Positions 48,720 to 61,050 of a stretch of 64,000 bases of DNA are shown piece by piece. The position numbers and the translations under genes are program-made. This DNA is from Aspidapion aeneum. Lineage: Eukaryota > Arthropoda > Insecta > Coleoptera > Brentidae. The stretch spans positions 10,269,984-10,333,983 of the forward strand of contig OY755048.1 of the NCBI GenBank assembly GCA_963576565.1. Reading direction: 5' to 3'. The first letter of the stretch is position 1. Each line of letters opens with the position of its first letter. Under the pieces are notes generated by a model. It saw only the letters and a program-made list of their open reading frames with translations, had not been told where the DNA came from and made no database searches.

Positions 48720-50949
48720 CTCGCAATTAAATTGGTATGATGTGCGAGCACTTCGTGGTGTTACCTGTGGACCTGACCACCATCTGGTAAAAGCAAAAAT
48801 ATTATTCCCTTTAACAAAAACAAATAAGGACGAAAGTAATAGAGAAAATGAAAACCTAGAAAGCATCGAAGACAATCAAAAATACAACTTTAGAAGTCTA
48901 GAAATCGAAAGTACTCAAAGATTGTATCAGAACCGATTAGATGAAAAATTAATAAACACAAATCACTCATTTGAAGAGATATATACAAACATAATAAAAA
49001 GCTTGAAGGAAGCAAGCAACGAAGCTGTTGGGTACCAAGATAATAGAAATAACAGGAAGATGTGGTGCACGGACAAAATACAGGAAACGGTCAAAGAGAA
49101 AAAACGTACATACTTGAAATGGCTCAGTACTAAGGAGCAAAGAGACCTAGAAATCTACAGGGAAACCAGAAGACAGCTAAGAAATTTGATACGCACAGAA
49201 AAAAATGAAATGTTCGAGCGCAAGTGCCACGAAATAAATACACACGTAGGAGGTAGGCAGAGTTCTGAAGTATGGAAATTCATTTCTACAGTAAAAATCC
49301 CAACAAAAGAAGAAGTAAACATCCAGATAATCAAACCAGAACAATGGACAAAACACTACAAGGGACTGCTGCGGGAGACCAGACCCGAATATCTGGCAGC
49401 CTCTCCGAGAAGAGACATAGAAGTACATGGAGAGGAAGTACTCATCGAAAAAGAAATAATAAAGAATAATATTAAAAAGCTTAAATCCGGAAAAGCTAGC
49501 GGACGTGGGGGAATATATGCTGAAATGCTCAAATATGGATCAGAGAAACTACTCGAAAATCTCACATATATTATTAATCAATGCTTAAACGGACATCCAG
49601 TACTTAATGATTGGAAAATTGCATTCATATCCTCAATACATAAAAAAGGAAACAAGCTGGATTGCAACAATTACAGAGGAATTGTAGTAACCAGTACTCT
49701 AACTAGATTGTACGGTAGAATTCTTAGAGATCTAATAGAGAATGATTTTCATGAACAAGAAGAAGAAGAGCAAAGTGGGTTTCGCGCAGGCAGATCTTGT
49801 AGTGATAATGTTTTTTGTCTTAAACAAGTAATTGAGAAAAGGAGCGCCATAAATATAGAGACTCATGTTACCTTTGTGGACCTACAAAAAGCATCTGATA
49901 CCGTTCCAGTAGAAAAATTATGGACAGTGTTAGAACAAACTAATATCAATCATACATACATAAAAGCGATAAAAGAACTATACAAAGGGTCAAAATCTAA
50001 AATTAAAATTGGAAATCGACTTTCAAAAGAATTCCTGGTAACAAAAGGCTTAAGACAGGGATGTTGTATCTCTCCAACTCTTTTTAAAATATATATCGCA
50101 GTAGCTCTAAAAAACTGGAAACGTAAAGTGCACGGCATGGGAATACAACTTAACGACCGACTTACCATATACACACTACAGTTTGCTGACGACCAAGTAA
50201 TTGTGGCTAATGATAAAGAAGACATGGAGTATATGATGAGAAAGTTAACAGAAGAATACCAAAAGTGGGGATTAACAGTGAACGTGGACAAGACACAGTA
50301 CTTATGTATTGGGAACGAATCCAGTGAGTACTAGAAAATGGACAAACGATATCTCCATGCAATGAGTATGTATACTTGGGTGTTACATTTGATAAGACAG
50401 GTACAGACTGTAAAGAATTGGAAAAAAGAATAGTAAACGCAAAAAAAGTTATTGGGAGTATTTTATGGAGCAGAGAGATAAAAAACAATGTAAAATTTAA
50501 CATATATGAAACAATGGTCAAAAGCACGCTGTTGTATGGAATAGAGACTTGTCGCGTAACAGAAAAATACAAAACAAAAATGGAAAGTGTCGAAATGGAT
50601 GCAATAAGAAGATCAATGAGAATATCTAGAATAGATCACATAAGAAATGAGATTATAAAAGAAAGAATGGGAATCGAGGGAAGCATAACGGATGACATCA
50701 CTAGAAGGCAACTGATATGGTACGGCCACGTACAAGGGATGAACGACGAAAGATTACCAAAGCAGGTCCTAGAATGGCAACCAATAGGGCGCAGTAAAAG
50801 AAGGCGTCCTAAACTAGAATGGCAACAGTCAATCCAAAGATCAATGAGTCAAAAAAATCTGACAGAGGATGATTGTCAGGATCGAAGGAGGTGGAGAATA
50901 GGCGTCGGACAACGTAGAAAAACGTTCTAAACCGACATAGTAGTAGTAG
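48720..50949 (+). mobile_element. 5'-truncated RTE-type non-LTR retrotransposon
   Basis: It is bounded by the 12-bp direct repeat AAAGCTTATTAA (48708-48719 and 50950-50961). The 3' end is a short TAG repeat (CATAGTAGTAGTAG) rather than poly-A, as in RTE elements. The 5' end falls inside the endonuclease domain, the usual result of incomplete target-primed reverse transcription. The coding content is described separately. Confidence 0.94.
48742..50930 (+). pseudogene. RTE endonuclease/reverse transcriptase, truncated and frameshifted
   Basis: The remaining frame begins at the end of the apurinic-type endonuclease (DVRALRGVTCGPDHHLV, the conserved final DH motif). It runs 530 residues through the reverse transcriptase: HKKGNKLDCNNYRGI, QSGFRAGRS, TFVDLQKASDTV (motif A, with S where F is usual), GLRQGCCISPTLF (motif B) and FADD (motif C). 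A stop at 50332-50334 is caused by a one-base shift just before it. The other frame continues from LENGQTISP through GVTFDKTG, LYGIETCRV and RRQLIWYGHVQGM, the usual RTE C-terminal domain, to a stop at 50930. Intact copies are about 1000 residues. With no 5' end or promoter it cannot move by itself. Confidence 0.93.
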
Positions 50950-50961
50950 AAAGCTTATTAA

Positions 50962-53232
50962 AAAACATAATTTACGGCTTAACTTAGCACCCCTTATAAT
51001 TATTTATTTTACAGCAATGTTATTTTTTGTATTTTTATATAGTTTCTATTATGTATAACAAGAATATTGTATATATTTGTGTTTAAACTCTGGAAGATAT
51101 ATATATATGGCTGTATAATATGAGGTAGATTATTTGGCATATTTTAATATACATATCTACTAAATAATATGTATATTTGGAAGCTTAATTTGTAAGATAT
51201 CTAAGCTCAAAATGTATTTTTTTGTACTATTTTAAAATGCGATATTTTAAGTAAGTTTTGTACCAAAGCTAATTTTTAGTTTCCATGAATTTTTCATCAT
51301 TTACGGATCTTTCGGTAGAAAAATATTGGGTTATGGAGTTGACCGTAATAAAAATTTATAAATAAAATAACAATATCTACTAAAAACAATCCTCGTGGCT
51401 AGGTGAACATTTATAAAAGATCCGTAAATTAAGTACTAAATTTTGTGTGTGGATTCTACAGTTGTTTTTTGTCTTAAAAAATTGTTCATAGTAATAATCG
51501 TCACATTATAACATTCAGACACATAAATTATTTAAATGCGTGCGTATTGTAAAAGTGCAGAATCAATTGTTCCCAATTCACGTGCAGATATATTTAAATT
51601 TGGTCCCCTCCTTGCAAAAATAGCATAGAAAATCGTCCAAAAATTGGATTTCTTTCTTTTTTTGACATTTTTACCAGAGGGTGAGCGGAAAATTAGCATA
51701 ATACTCGCATACACTAACTAGAAATCATTGTCCGAGACCGTGTGCAAAAATAATTTCGCCCTTTGCATTTAGGATTTACTTATTTTTATTGAACGCGCGA
51801 AAATAAATTTCCAAATTATTGTCCTTTTTTCTGATGAATGAAATCTGACTATAAATCAAATTGGTTCCATTTCATAGAAATCTATAATACCAAATCACTT
51901 TTATTTCCCAGTAATTAAATTTTTTTATTTATAATTAAGTTATAAAAATTTCCCCGGACTGAAATATGAATAATGTGTAAATCTCAGAGTAATAACATAT
52001 ATATTATTATTACTCTAAGGTGTATAAAAACCAAAATGGTCTAGGAGACAAAATACCTAACTAATAAAAAGTTACTTGTGAATTTTCCAATAAATTAAAA
52101 AAAAAATTGATTAAACAAATCTGGAACTATGGAAAACAAAAATACACATAGTTTTATGCAGGGAGTAAACAAATTAAAAAAACATATTTTTTTTAATATT
52201 TTAAAAAAGCAGGTAAATTCTGTAAGACATTTTATGTAGTTTATGCATTTGTCCCTTTTCCCCCTTTCCCCCCGATACCCTACTGATTCTATGACTTGAG
52301 TTTAATTTTGTAAATTAGAACTTTTTTAAATAATTTTAGGAAACTTTTATATTTATTTAATTTCAATATTTTAAAAATGTATTGTAAATTAACAATTAAT
52401 TCATCATTAATTACGTTGTCCCTAGACCACTCTAATTCATAATATAGTTTTACATAAACTAGTGTTAATAATAGTTTATACGAGAAGTTTGTGTAAAAAT
52501 AGCGTATAGAGAATTTTAAAATACATTATTATCTGTGACCTAAATTTTAACAAGCACTTTCTCATATTCTAATAAAAATGGTAATGCCTTTTTGTAGAAA
52601 AAACTTCATTTTCCCCTTGTTTACTTATAAAGAGACGTTGCGCGGGCCCTCCCTTATTTAAAATTATTGAAATCGTATGCATATAATACTTTGGGGTCAC
52701 CTTTTAAAAATGTGTAAACTTGAACAGATGCAAAAATCTACAAAAAAAATTCTTTTTCGGGGTAAAAAGGGACGCCTGAAAATGCATACAAAAACCGAGG
52801 GTGTAGGTAGGAAGGAATTGACCACCTCGTATGAAATAGCAGCTGTTTACTAAAATTTAGAAAACTACACACACCCCTAAAGAGACATAATAATATTGAT
52901 TACCGTCCAAAAAATAAAAATCATTTAAAACACGCATATTTAAATTTTAACAACTGCTTTGCACTTTTACAAACGCTAGAAATTTTAAAACAGATATATT
53001 TGTTAGCACCGAGGCCAAAATTTTGTGACGAAGTCAGCAGGTCATTTTGCACAATTACTGAAGGCACACAGCTTAGTATATTATAACTAGTAATTAGCAA
53101 AAAGGTAGTTCAGTTTTGTACTATCAAATATGTTCTGGTATGCACAATTACAACACCCTTAAAAAACGCCCGCAGTTTACTTTTGAGCTCATAAAGAAAA
53201 GGAAATAATGAAACATCTTCCTTAGTCAGCCC
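50962..53232. other. AT-rich intergenic sequence
   Basis: No gene is recognised. A short inverted pair, AGAGTAATAACATATATATT and ATTATTACTCT, lies at about 51987-52018. The rest is without matched ends or domains. Confidence 0.4.
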
Positions 53233-53525
53233 CAGTGGCGGATCCAGGAGGGGGCACTAGGGGCACTTGCCCCCCCCCCTCCCGAGAATTTTTTGAATAT
53301 ACAAAAAATGAATAAAAAGTAATGCTTTTGCTAATAAAAATTCAAAATTTTTGCTTGCGGCGCATGAAAGTGTCTATTGTTATTATCATCGAAATTACAA
53401 CCACTGACTAATTCAATAAAATGCTGCTTAAAAAAATATATGCCGTTTTTTACCAACAGAGAATGTCACCTAAAGTGTCCATCCCCCCCCCCCCCCCCCG
53501 AGCAGCACCTCTGGATCCGCCCTTG
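53233..53525. mobile_element. hAT-like MITE (CAGTGGCGGATCCAG ends)
   Basis: The ends are CAGTGGCGGATCCAG and CTGGATCCGCCCTTG, with a perfect 8-bp duplication GTCAGCCC (53225-53232 and 53526-53533). The 293-bp interior contains long C runs near both ends and an AT-rich middle. Confidence 0.93.
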
Positions 53526-56500
53526 GTCAGCCCTCTGCCCTCCTACTTAAATATTTCTTTAACCTAAAAAGGAGCGATTTATCAACAGTATTTACTAGAT
53601 CTATCAATTTGTATACTAGAAAAAATCATCTAATAATAAAAATATTTACTAATTTGTGAGACACTAACGTGCTTTAAGAAGACACACAATTACTGGGAGG
53701 TTTTAATTTTGCAAAACAAGTATCGCCAAACCGATCAGCTATTTTATGATGATTTTAGTAATTTCAGTTGTTTTGAATAAGCCAAATTAAATTATTGTAG
53801 CTTAGTTTAAATCCTATATCCGTGGTACTATTATCGTTTTTTACCATGCCGTGGTTCAAAAATGTAGTCCGCGTCGTGTTTCAAAATGAATGAACAATTT
53901 TTTTCATGTTTCCTATCGTCATTTAGCACTAATTAGTACTTAGCAACCTATAGTAAATACTGCTGACAATATTTTCTTTTTGTTTTTTGTTTTTCGAGGT
54001 CCAAAGAGCTCTCTTGTGATTAAAAAGGCAAAAAATTGCAAAGAATGATTTAGCAAATAAACCCGATTTTTTTGTTAAATAAACATATGCCCAATTACCA
54101 GACATGATTAGCACCAGTTTGACATATTTACATAACTGCATTGCAGTTATTTTTCTGGTAATTTATGATTTTCTAAAATTAATTTAAAAAAAATAAATGC
54201 GTGAAAGGGTGTTGTAAATGTGCCTAATTACGAAAGAAAAAATACTTAAAAACAATAGACTCCCTCCTTCTACATACGATATTTTACATGGTTTAATAGG
54301 GAATCTTATGCTTTTAAAAAATATATTTTTCATAATTTTACAAAACAATTTTTATAATGGACCTGACATTAAAACACTTATCCAGTTGCAGGGATTTTCA
54401 CCAGTTTCTTAAATTAACTTTTCTACCTTTTTTATTATTTTTCCTATAAGCAAATGAACAATTTATTTAAAATATTACAATGAAGTCTTAGAGCACCAAC
54501 CTCGAAATCAGTATTTTTAAATACAATTTAAACGACAGTTTCAAATTACATTTAAAAATTTTTAAATTTTTTTAAAAAATAAACTAAAACGTTCTTATCT
54601 TGTTTAAACAGTGAAAACTCTATGACCCTGTGGGCATAATAAAATAGACTACACGATTAAATAAATATATTTATTATTAATATGAAAAAAAATGACTAGA
54701 TTATAGACTAGTATAGATTAGAACGGTATTTGACTCCACGTCCATAAAGTTAACAGTGCAAAGTGCGCAGTACAAAAATGTTATTATTGATATATTTAGC
54801 ACTGATTAAGTGCTAATTAAATGCTATGTTCCCAAAATTTATGTCCTGATACTTACCGAGTAATAGCCTTCTAACTACCGATGAAAGAAAGCAGTGCATC
54901 ATGGTCTAAGAATGTAGGAAGAGTGTTGAAATAATTAGATGATTGCATTTCTGCAAAAAAAATATTTCTGCACACACCCTATTACTATTACTTTTGCCAT
55001 TTTATCGCTACTCCCGCTTACTAAAAACTGTGCTATAATTAGGAAAGTAGTAGCATTTAATTAGCACTTCAATATGGTGTTTAAAAAAAATGGCAAAAAT
55101 GTACACAAATATTTTTTTTTCAGAAAACAAGTGTTTTATTATCATTTAATTATTTCAACAATTTTGAACCTCTCCGCGCCTTCTTATACCACATTATAAT
55201 GGTTCACTGCTATCTTTAGCGAGTAGATTAGCAGTATAGGCTATACATAACTCAGAAAGTATACGAGCATTTAGGAATGTAGCATTTAATAAGCACTTAT
55301 TTTTCAAATAATAAAATTTTAGTACTACGCACTTTATTCTGCTTTATTTAAAGACGTTTTGAATCCTGAACAGATGATACCAGACTTACTAAATATGTAA
55401 ACCTATATAATTTTGTACTCTTCTTTTGGGAATATTTTCGTGTAGTCCAAATAAGCTTCAGGAACTTTAATCCACTTTTATTCTAGACTAACTTGATTTT
55501 CGTAATTCTACAAAATAGTGGCAATGCTGCCTTTATAGACGTCAACTTTTTTTTGATATTACATTTATTCTTAAGATTTATAAATACTACTATCAGGAAC
55601 TCCAGACAAAAAAAATATTGGTCTGGATGGGTCACAATTTGGAATGACCAAGTTGCTTCTTTTTTGGACCAGAATAGGCTGATTGTACTAGTTTCAGCTA
55701 AAAACCCTGAGATTTGTGGACTGAAATACAATGTTCGTTTTCATGAAAAATACCTCCGATTTTTTTATCACAGCTATTGTTTTCTTTTTAATTGTAGTTT
55801 TATATTGAATAAGTTTTTGTTGTTCAAACTATTTTGGAGATATTTTTTAAGAAGAGTTATCGTAGAAAATGTTTATTGAAAACACAACAAAAATTGCTGA
55901 TTTGGGGGTATCAGACACAACAGATTTATTTTTGAGTGGGTATAACTTTAAAATTACTTATCTGATTCAAATGAATTAAAGAAAAATGTTGTCAATGCCC
56001 GAATACCGTCAAAACAGTATGCAAATTAATTTCTGTGAAATTTTGAAATATTTGTGGCTTTTGAGCAAGCTACATCTAACAACTTAGTGGATTAGATACA
56101 TTGACTTATATTGCGTTAGCTATATAATTCAATGGTTAGATAATTAGACAAAATTACTTTAGGCGCTGGACGATTTTCGCAGAAAATTTTGAATGCATTT
56201 TCTTGTCTGTTTTACAGGGTTTTGATTAAAATTAAGTAGTCTTCTTAAAAGAGACCTTAGAACCTAGTACTTCTTCATATTTTTTGATTGACAGGTTTGC
56301 GCTGTTTTTATCTAAATTACTAAAATTTAACACTTACTAAGTTTACAAAGCTTGGCGACAACAAACGTATGTCAAAAATGTCTGCGAATCTTGTCTAAAC
56401 ACCTAAAGCATTATGTGAAACTAATAAATGTACTATTCAATTTATCTCTTGTCGATATTATAAAATAGGAACTTCATTAAACATCACCTAAAGCTTTCTA

Positions 56501-56789
56501 ACGTATAAAACATTAGCATATGGATATATTTTCAAGTGAAAAATTAACAGATCATAATATATAAAATTTTCACTCAGTCTTTCTGGATTTGCATAAAAAT
56601 ATGTGCTCATTTTGTTCCCGTGATATACGGGTCTTTTTGCAAATATAGGAATACGTTTAAATATATTTTCTACTTCTATTTTTAAACCGATTTTATCAGA
56701 AAAGTAAATAAAATTAAAAATCACAGGTGCCGTGGAATCGCCATCAATTGTATTTTTATATTCAAGCAAAAACTGATTAAAAAAACTGG
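53526..56789. other. AT-rich intergenic and zinc-finger 3' flank
   Basis: Nothing is recognised except the immediate flank downstream (minus strand) of the zinc-finger gene, which must hold its 3'UTR (towards about 56460). The words AGCACTAATTAG, CTGATTAAGTGCTAATTA and TTAGCACTTC recur through 53930-55300, a loose dispersed motif without a clear period. The frame at 55493-55879 is AT-rich with no domain. Confidence 0.4.
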
Positions 56790-59700
56790 TTAGGCTGGGG
56801 TTAAAGTAAATGTTACTGTTAAAGGAGCTGGTTGCTTTTGAATGACTGGCAAAAATACAACCGAAGGTGCAACTCTACGTTCACTTGTAGATTCTTCCAA
56901 TAAAAATGCTTGCATTACATACCCTGGAGATCCTGCTGGTAGGCTCTCTTCTTGGGCTCCATCCTGAGGTAAAGCATAAGTTGCCGGTAACTGTACCTTT
57001 TTTGCCACATCTCGTAATGATTCATTTACCTCCATTGGCAAGTCAGCCACGGAAATCTTCGGGGTTGTCAGATTCTTTGTTTCTTCAGCTTCTCTTGGAA
57101 GTATTCGAGATTCAGATTCAATTGTTTCTGTAGGGTTGGTGTTTGATTCCCCAGTTGTCTCCAAACCATTAAACAACGGAGGTAATGGTAGAAATGGATG
57201 TTGAGTAAACATGTGACGTTGAAACAACTCTCGTTCAAGGAAAGATTGTGGGCATACAGGACATTTAATCGGTATATTTTCGTTTCCTATGGTGTGTGAT
57301 CTTTCATGTATAAATAATAATGGTAGCAATGGAGAAGTAAATGGACAATATGAACACTGGTAGCTTTTGGAGTTGATATCATCTGGCCCAAAAATAGTGG
57401 ATAATACGTTTTGAATTCCAACTTTCTTTGGGGTTTCTGGTCCTCCATTTGGGATCTTTAAACTTGGACTTGATCTTTCAGACTTAATCGGTTTTAAACC
57501 TTTGATAAGTTGCTGACTTGACCCCAGAGTGTGCTGTAATTGCTGTTCTAACTCAGCCCATTTTTCAATTCCAGCTTGACCATGATCACTGACAAGATGT
57601 GCTTTTAACCATTTAGTACTTCTGAATCTTCTACTGCAAATAGGACAGACTTCAGTGAAATGGGTAAAGTATCTGTGGCTTAAGTCAGCTAAATCGCCGG
57701 GTTTTAATGCAGGATCTGGCTCAGGAGTACTTAAGGTGGCTTGAGGCATCGGCGATTCCGTATCTGTCTTTCTAGGCTGTAGTAAAGTAGTGCCGTATTC
57801 TACGATTCCATGGGTATTATGTTTATGAACGCGAAGAAAGTATTTGCTGCAGAGTTCTTTGTTGCAAATGTCACATACGACTCCTCCAATTTGAGCGCCA
57901 TTTTCGATTTCTATTCCGTGCATTCTTTGCATATGTGTTTTCATAAAGTATTTATTACATAGCTCTTTGTTGCATATTTCGCAGTAGCTGCTAGTTGGAG
58001 TGATATTTACTGACAATCTTCGTTCAGGCAGGCTACCGCCCGGCATAAAAAGCCTATTACTTAATTTATCTGGGGATCCATAATCAGGCCCAAATTCGTG
58101 ATTTGCTTCACCAGAAATATTCGAATGTACTTCAAGAACATGTTTTTTCATTTCTTCAGCATTCTGTAGATCTTTGCCACATAGATCACATAGAGTATTG
58201 TTGTTGCTATTTTCTGAATCTCCGCTCTTTTCAAAGTCCGTTACATCCTCCATAAGTACTCCATGTTCTGTAACCATATGAGCGTGTAAATAAAACTTAT
58301 TTTCAAATTCTTTGCTGCAAGTATTGCAAGTGGTTGATACTTTAGTTACATCAAGCTCGTTTAACTGCATTATCATAGTCTGTAATTTTTGTAAATCTTC
58401 ACTTATGGCTTCTGCATTTAGATTTTTACTCTCTGACGGCTGTTTATTCAGCTCTGGAGATTTTTTTGGCTCATTGCTGGTGGAATGTATTTCATTTTCT
58501 TTGGTAGATATTCGAGAATGTACAGTAAAGTTGTGCAGTTGGGCTAAACTAAAGTTTTGGAATCTGATACCACATAGTTCGCAACTTATATCGTTGGGTG
58601 AGGTAGTTTTTCGGTCATGTACAGAAGACTGTTCAGTCATTATAAGATTTAAGGGAGTAGTTTGTATATTGGCCGGCCATGGATTGCCCATTGCATCCAT
58701 TTTGGTATCTTTATCTTCAGGTATGTAAATGCCATGTCGTTTAATTTTGTGGGTACGTAAAAAATATTTGTTGCAATATTCCTTATTGCAAATCTCACAG
58801 AAAGCTTTAGGGTTCATCACGCCTATTTTTTTCAAGCGATTATCATACTCGATTTCTCGAGCGGTTTGACTAGGAGACATTTTCATTTCAGATTCGGAAC
58901 AAACTCCGTCTGGGTCATTTTTAACTGAGGTAGATTCGGTATGTATATTACTAGGACTATAACATTCTTCATTAGTTTGGTCCTCGGAGCGAAGTTTTTC
59001 ACTTTCACTCGAAGACAATGGTCCATTGGAAGATTGTAGCGATACAGGAACCTGTATATCACTGCTGTAGGTAGGATTCGTAAGAGCAACACTGTAAGGA
59101 TTGATAACATTTCTTGATGTCAGTTTGTTATCATGTTTGGTTGACAAATCTGCACTTAGCATTGGTAAAGGGATTGGTAAATTGGGTTTCATATTTCCCA
59201 CCACTGGCGGAATGATTTGCTGTTCATTTGTAGGCCCGTCACTGTATATACCATGCTTGTTAGCTTTATGGGTTTTCAAAAAGTATTTGTTGCAAAATTC
59301 TTTATTACATAATTCGCAGTAAGCATCTGGATTAAATATTCTTATGGGCTTCATCTGTAGATTATCTGAAGGTGCGAACTGAGTCATTGCCATAAACATT
59401 GGGTTTATAGCACTCAAGGGTAAATTTTGAACATTTGCATTAAGCCAGTCCTTATTTGGCAGTTCTCCACTCCATGGTATTTCAGATTTTGGCATTGTTA
59501 AACAAAGTGGTGCTTCTAAAAAAGGTGTTTCAGTTCTTGGTTCATCTTCAGGTTCTTTTTTAAATTCTACATTTTGATGTTCAGACACGATATGATTTTG
59601 AAGTAGATCGGCATTGTCGCAATCAAGTTGGCACACTGGACACCTCAGATCAACATCCGAAGAGGTAGATTCGTTAGACTGACTACCAGATTGTATCGCA

Positions 59701-59950
59701 GTAGCCGTATCTGTTTCATTGTTGTATATTCGAATTGGTGTGGACTGTTTTCTACGTTTCTTTGAATCTGAGGAGGCAGGAAAGCTTAAACATCGTTTTA
59801 CATTTCGCGATGTTTCGAATTCCGATTCGCTGTTCGAGACAGGTTCTCGAACTGTGGGATATCCTCCATGCAGTGGACCGGTACTGGAAGGAATGGTGAC
59901 AGATGTCATTTTTGTTCTTTGTAGGCGACATGCAATGTCTGTATAGGTCC
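56790..59950 (-). CDS. Large C2H2 zinc-finger protein (11 fingers), terminal coding exon
   Basis: One uninterrupted exon encodes 1039 aa from the ATG at 59909 to a stop at 56790. C2H2 fingers lie at residues about 90, 198, 371, 443, 528, 574, 643, 679, 755, 852 and 883. A basic stretch KKRRK (about 50-54) could be a nuclear signal. Fingers 2, 3, 7 and 8 share a special core, C-x2-CNKE-x-C-x-KYF-x6-H, with an additional cysteine and a trailing HGI. Fingers are widely spaced by serine/proline-rich linkers rather than TGEKP-linked. The exon is preceded by TTTTGTTACAG (acceptor at 59951-59952), and the 41 nt before the ATG are open, reading TYTDIACRLQRTK in frame. Translation may therefore start in an upstream exon that I cannot find. 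It is likely a nuclear nucleic-acid-binding protein; no orthologue is named with confidence. Confidence 0.92.
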
Positions 59951-59953
59951 CTG

Positions 59954-61050
59954 TAACAAAATAAAAAATCTTTATTTTCGGATAAACCGTACACTAAGAA
60001 ACTAAACTAAATTAGGAATTCAACGTGACTTATACTTAAAGTAATGTTTTACGTCCACTGAATTTTATGTAAAAATAATATTTTCCCTCCACCCACAAAA
60101 ATAAATTCGATTTTGAACATGCTTATTTTGTCGAAAACAGTTTACGAAACTTAATAAAATTGAATAATATTAATAATACCTAATGTATTTATCTGGCACA
60201 GACTTGATAAATTTAAACATTCAATCTACGGCCTGTCATCGACAAAATGGCAATTTGCCTCGAAGTATATTTAAAAACGAGTGTCCACAGAAAATAGTCA
60301 TTTCCAGTCCGTAAATGTTGTTTTATCTATTTTCCAGATAATATTTTGAAGGCAGACAAAATCGGATTTAACACTGGGAACAATTGATCGCCTACAGTCA
60401 CACATCTAGAAAAATTGACAAGAAAATTAAATTAACTAAACTTCGGAAAAATTCTATCTACTGAATGCTGAAATAAATAACTTCTTTAAAATAAGCTTCA
60501 TAACTAAAAAAAATTATTGAAGAGTGCAATGTAATTGAAATGATGATTAATTTTTATAAAAGTCAGTTTCGTTCTAGGCATGTAATAAACTAGAGTTTCA
60601 TGTAAAAGAAAATTACGTTTAAGTCGCCATCTTGAGGTTGCAACTTTTAGTGTAAATTATAAAATAAACTTGCAAAGTTGTTTTTTTCGTACTATAAAAT
60701 CACCAGACGTTTCAATTTTAGACTTGGGGCCGAGCTGTTGTAAGAACTCAATTATTATGAAGGACGTCCCAAGGCTCTGTGAAAATTGAGTTCAAAATTA
60801 GATAAAAAGAAGGCTTTTCAGAAAATATGCTTTAAAATTTTAAAAGGTTTTTTCTTTTGACATCGAAGGCTTTTGTTGAAACGCGAATCAGGTTGAAAAT
60901 TGAATTGAGAAAATTGATTTTCCAACAGATATCCTTGGCCGATTTAATATAGAAAATAAAATTGAGGCTTTACAACGGCAGTATTAAATTTTTAAAGATG
61001 TATGAAAAATTCCTTAAAAAAGAAATATTACGAACAAAATATTATACAGG
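59954..61050. other. Upstream flank of the zinc-finger gene
   Basis: The sequence on the 5' side of the zinc-finger exon is presumably intron. No upstream coding exon, RNA or transposon end is recognised. Confidence 0.4.

Noticed and set aside
55493..55879. 128-codon open frame
   Set aside because: The composition is that of AT-rich non-coding sequence; there is no domain or splice context, and an overlapping frame of similar length exists on the other strand.
58312..58728. 138-codon plus-strand open frame
   Set aside because: It is the antisense shadow of the zinc-finger coding exon.
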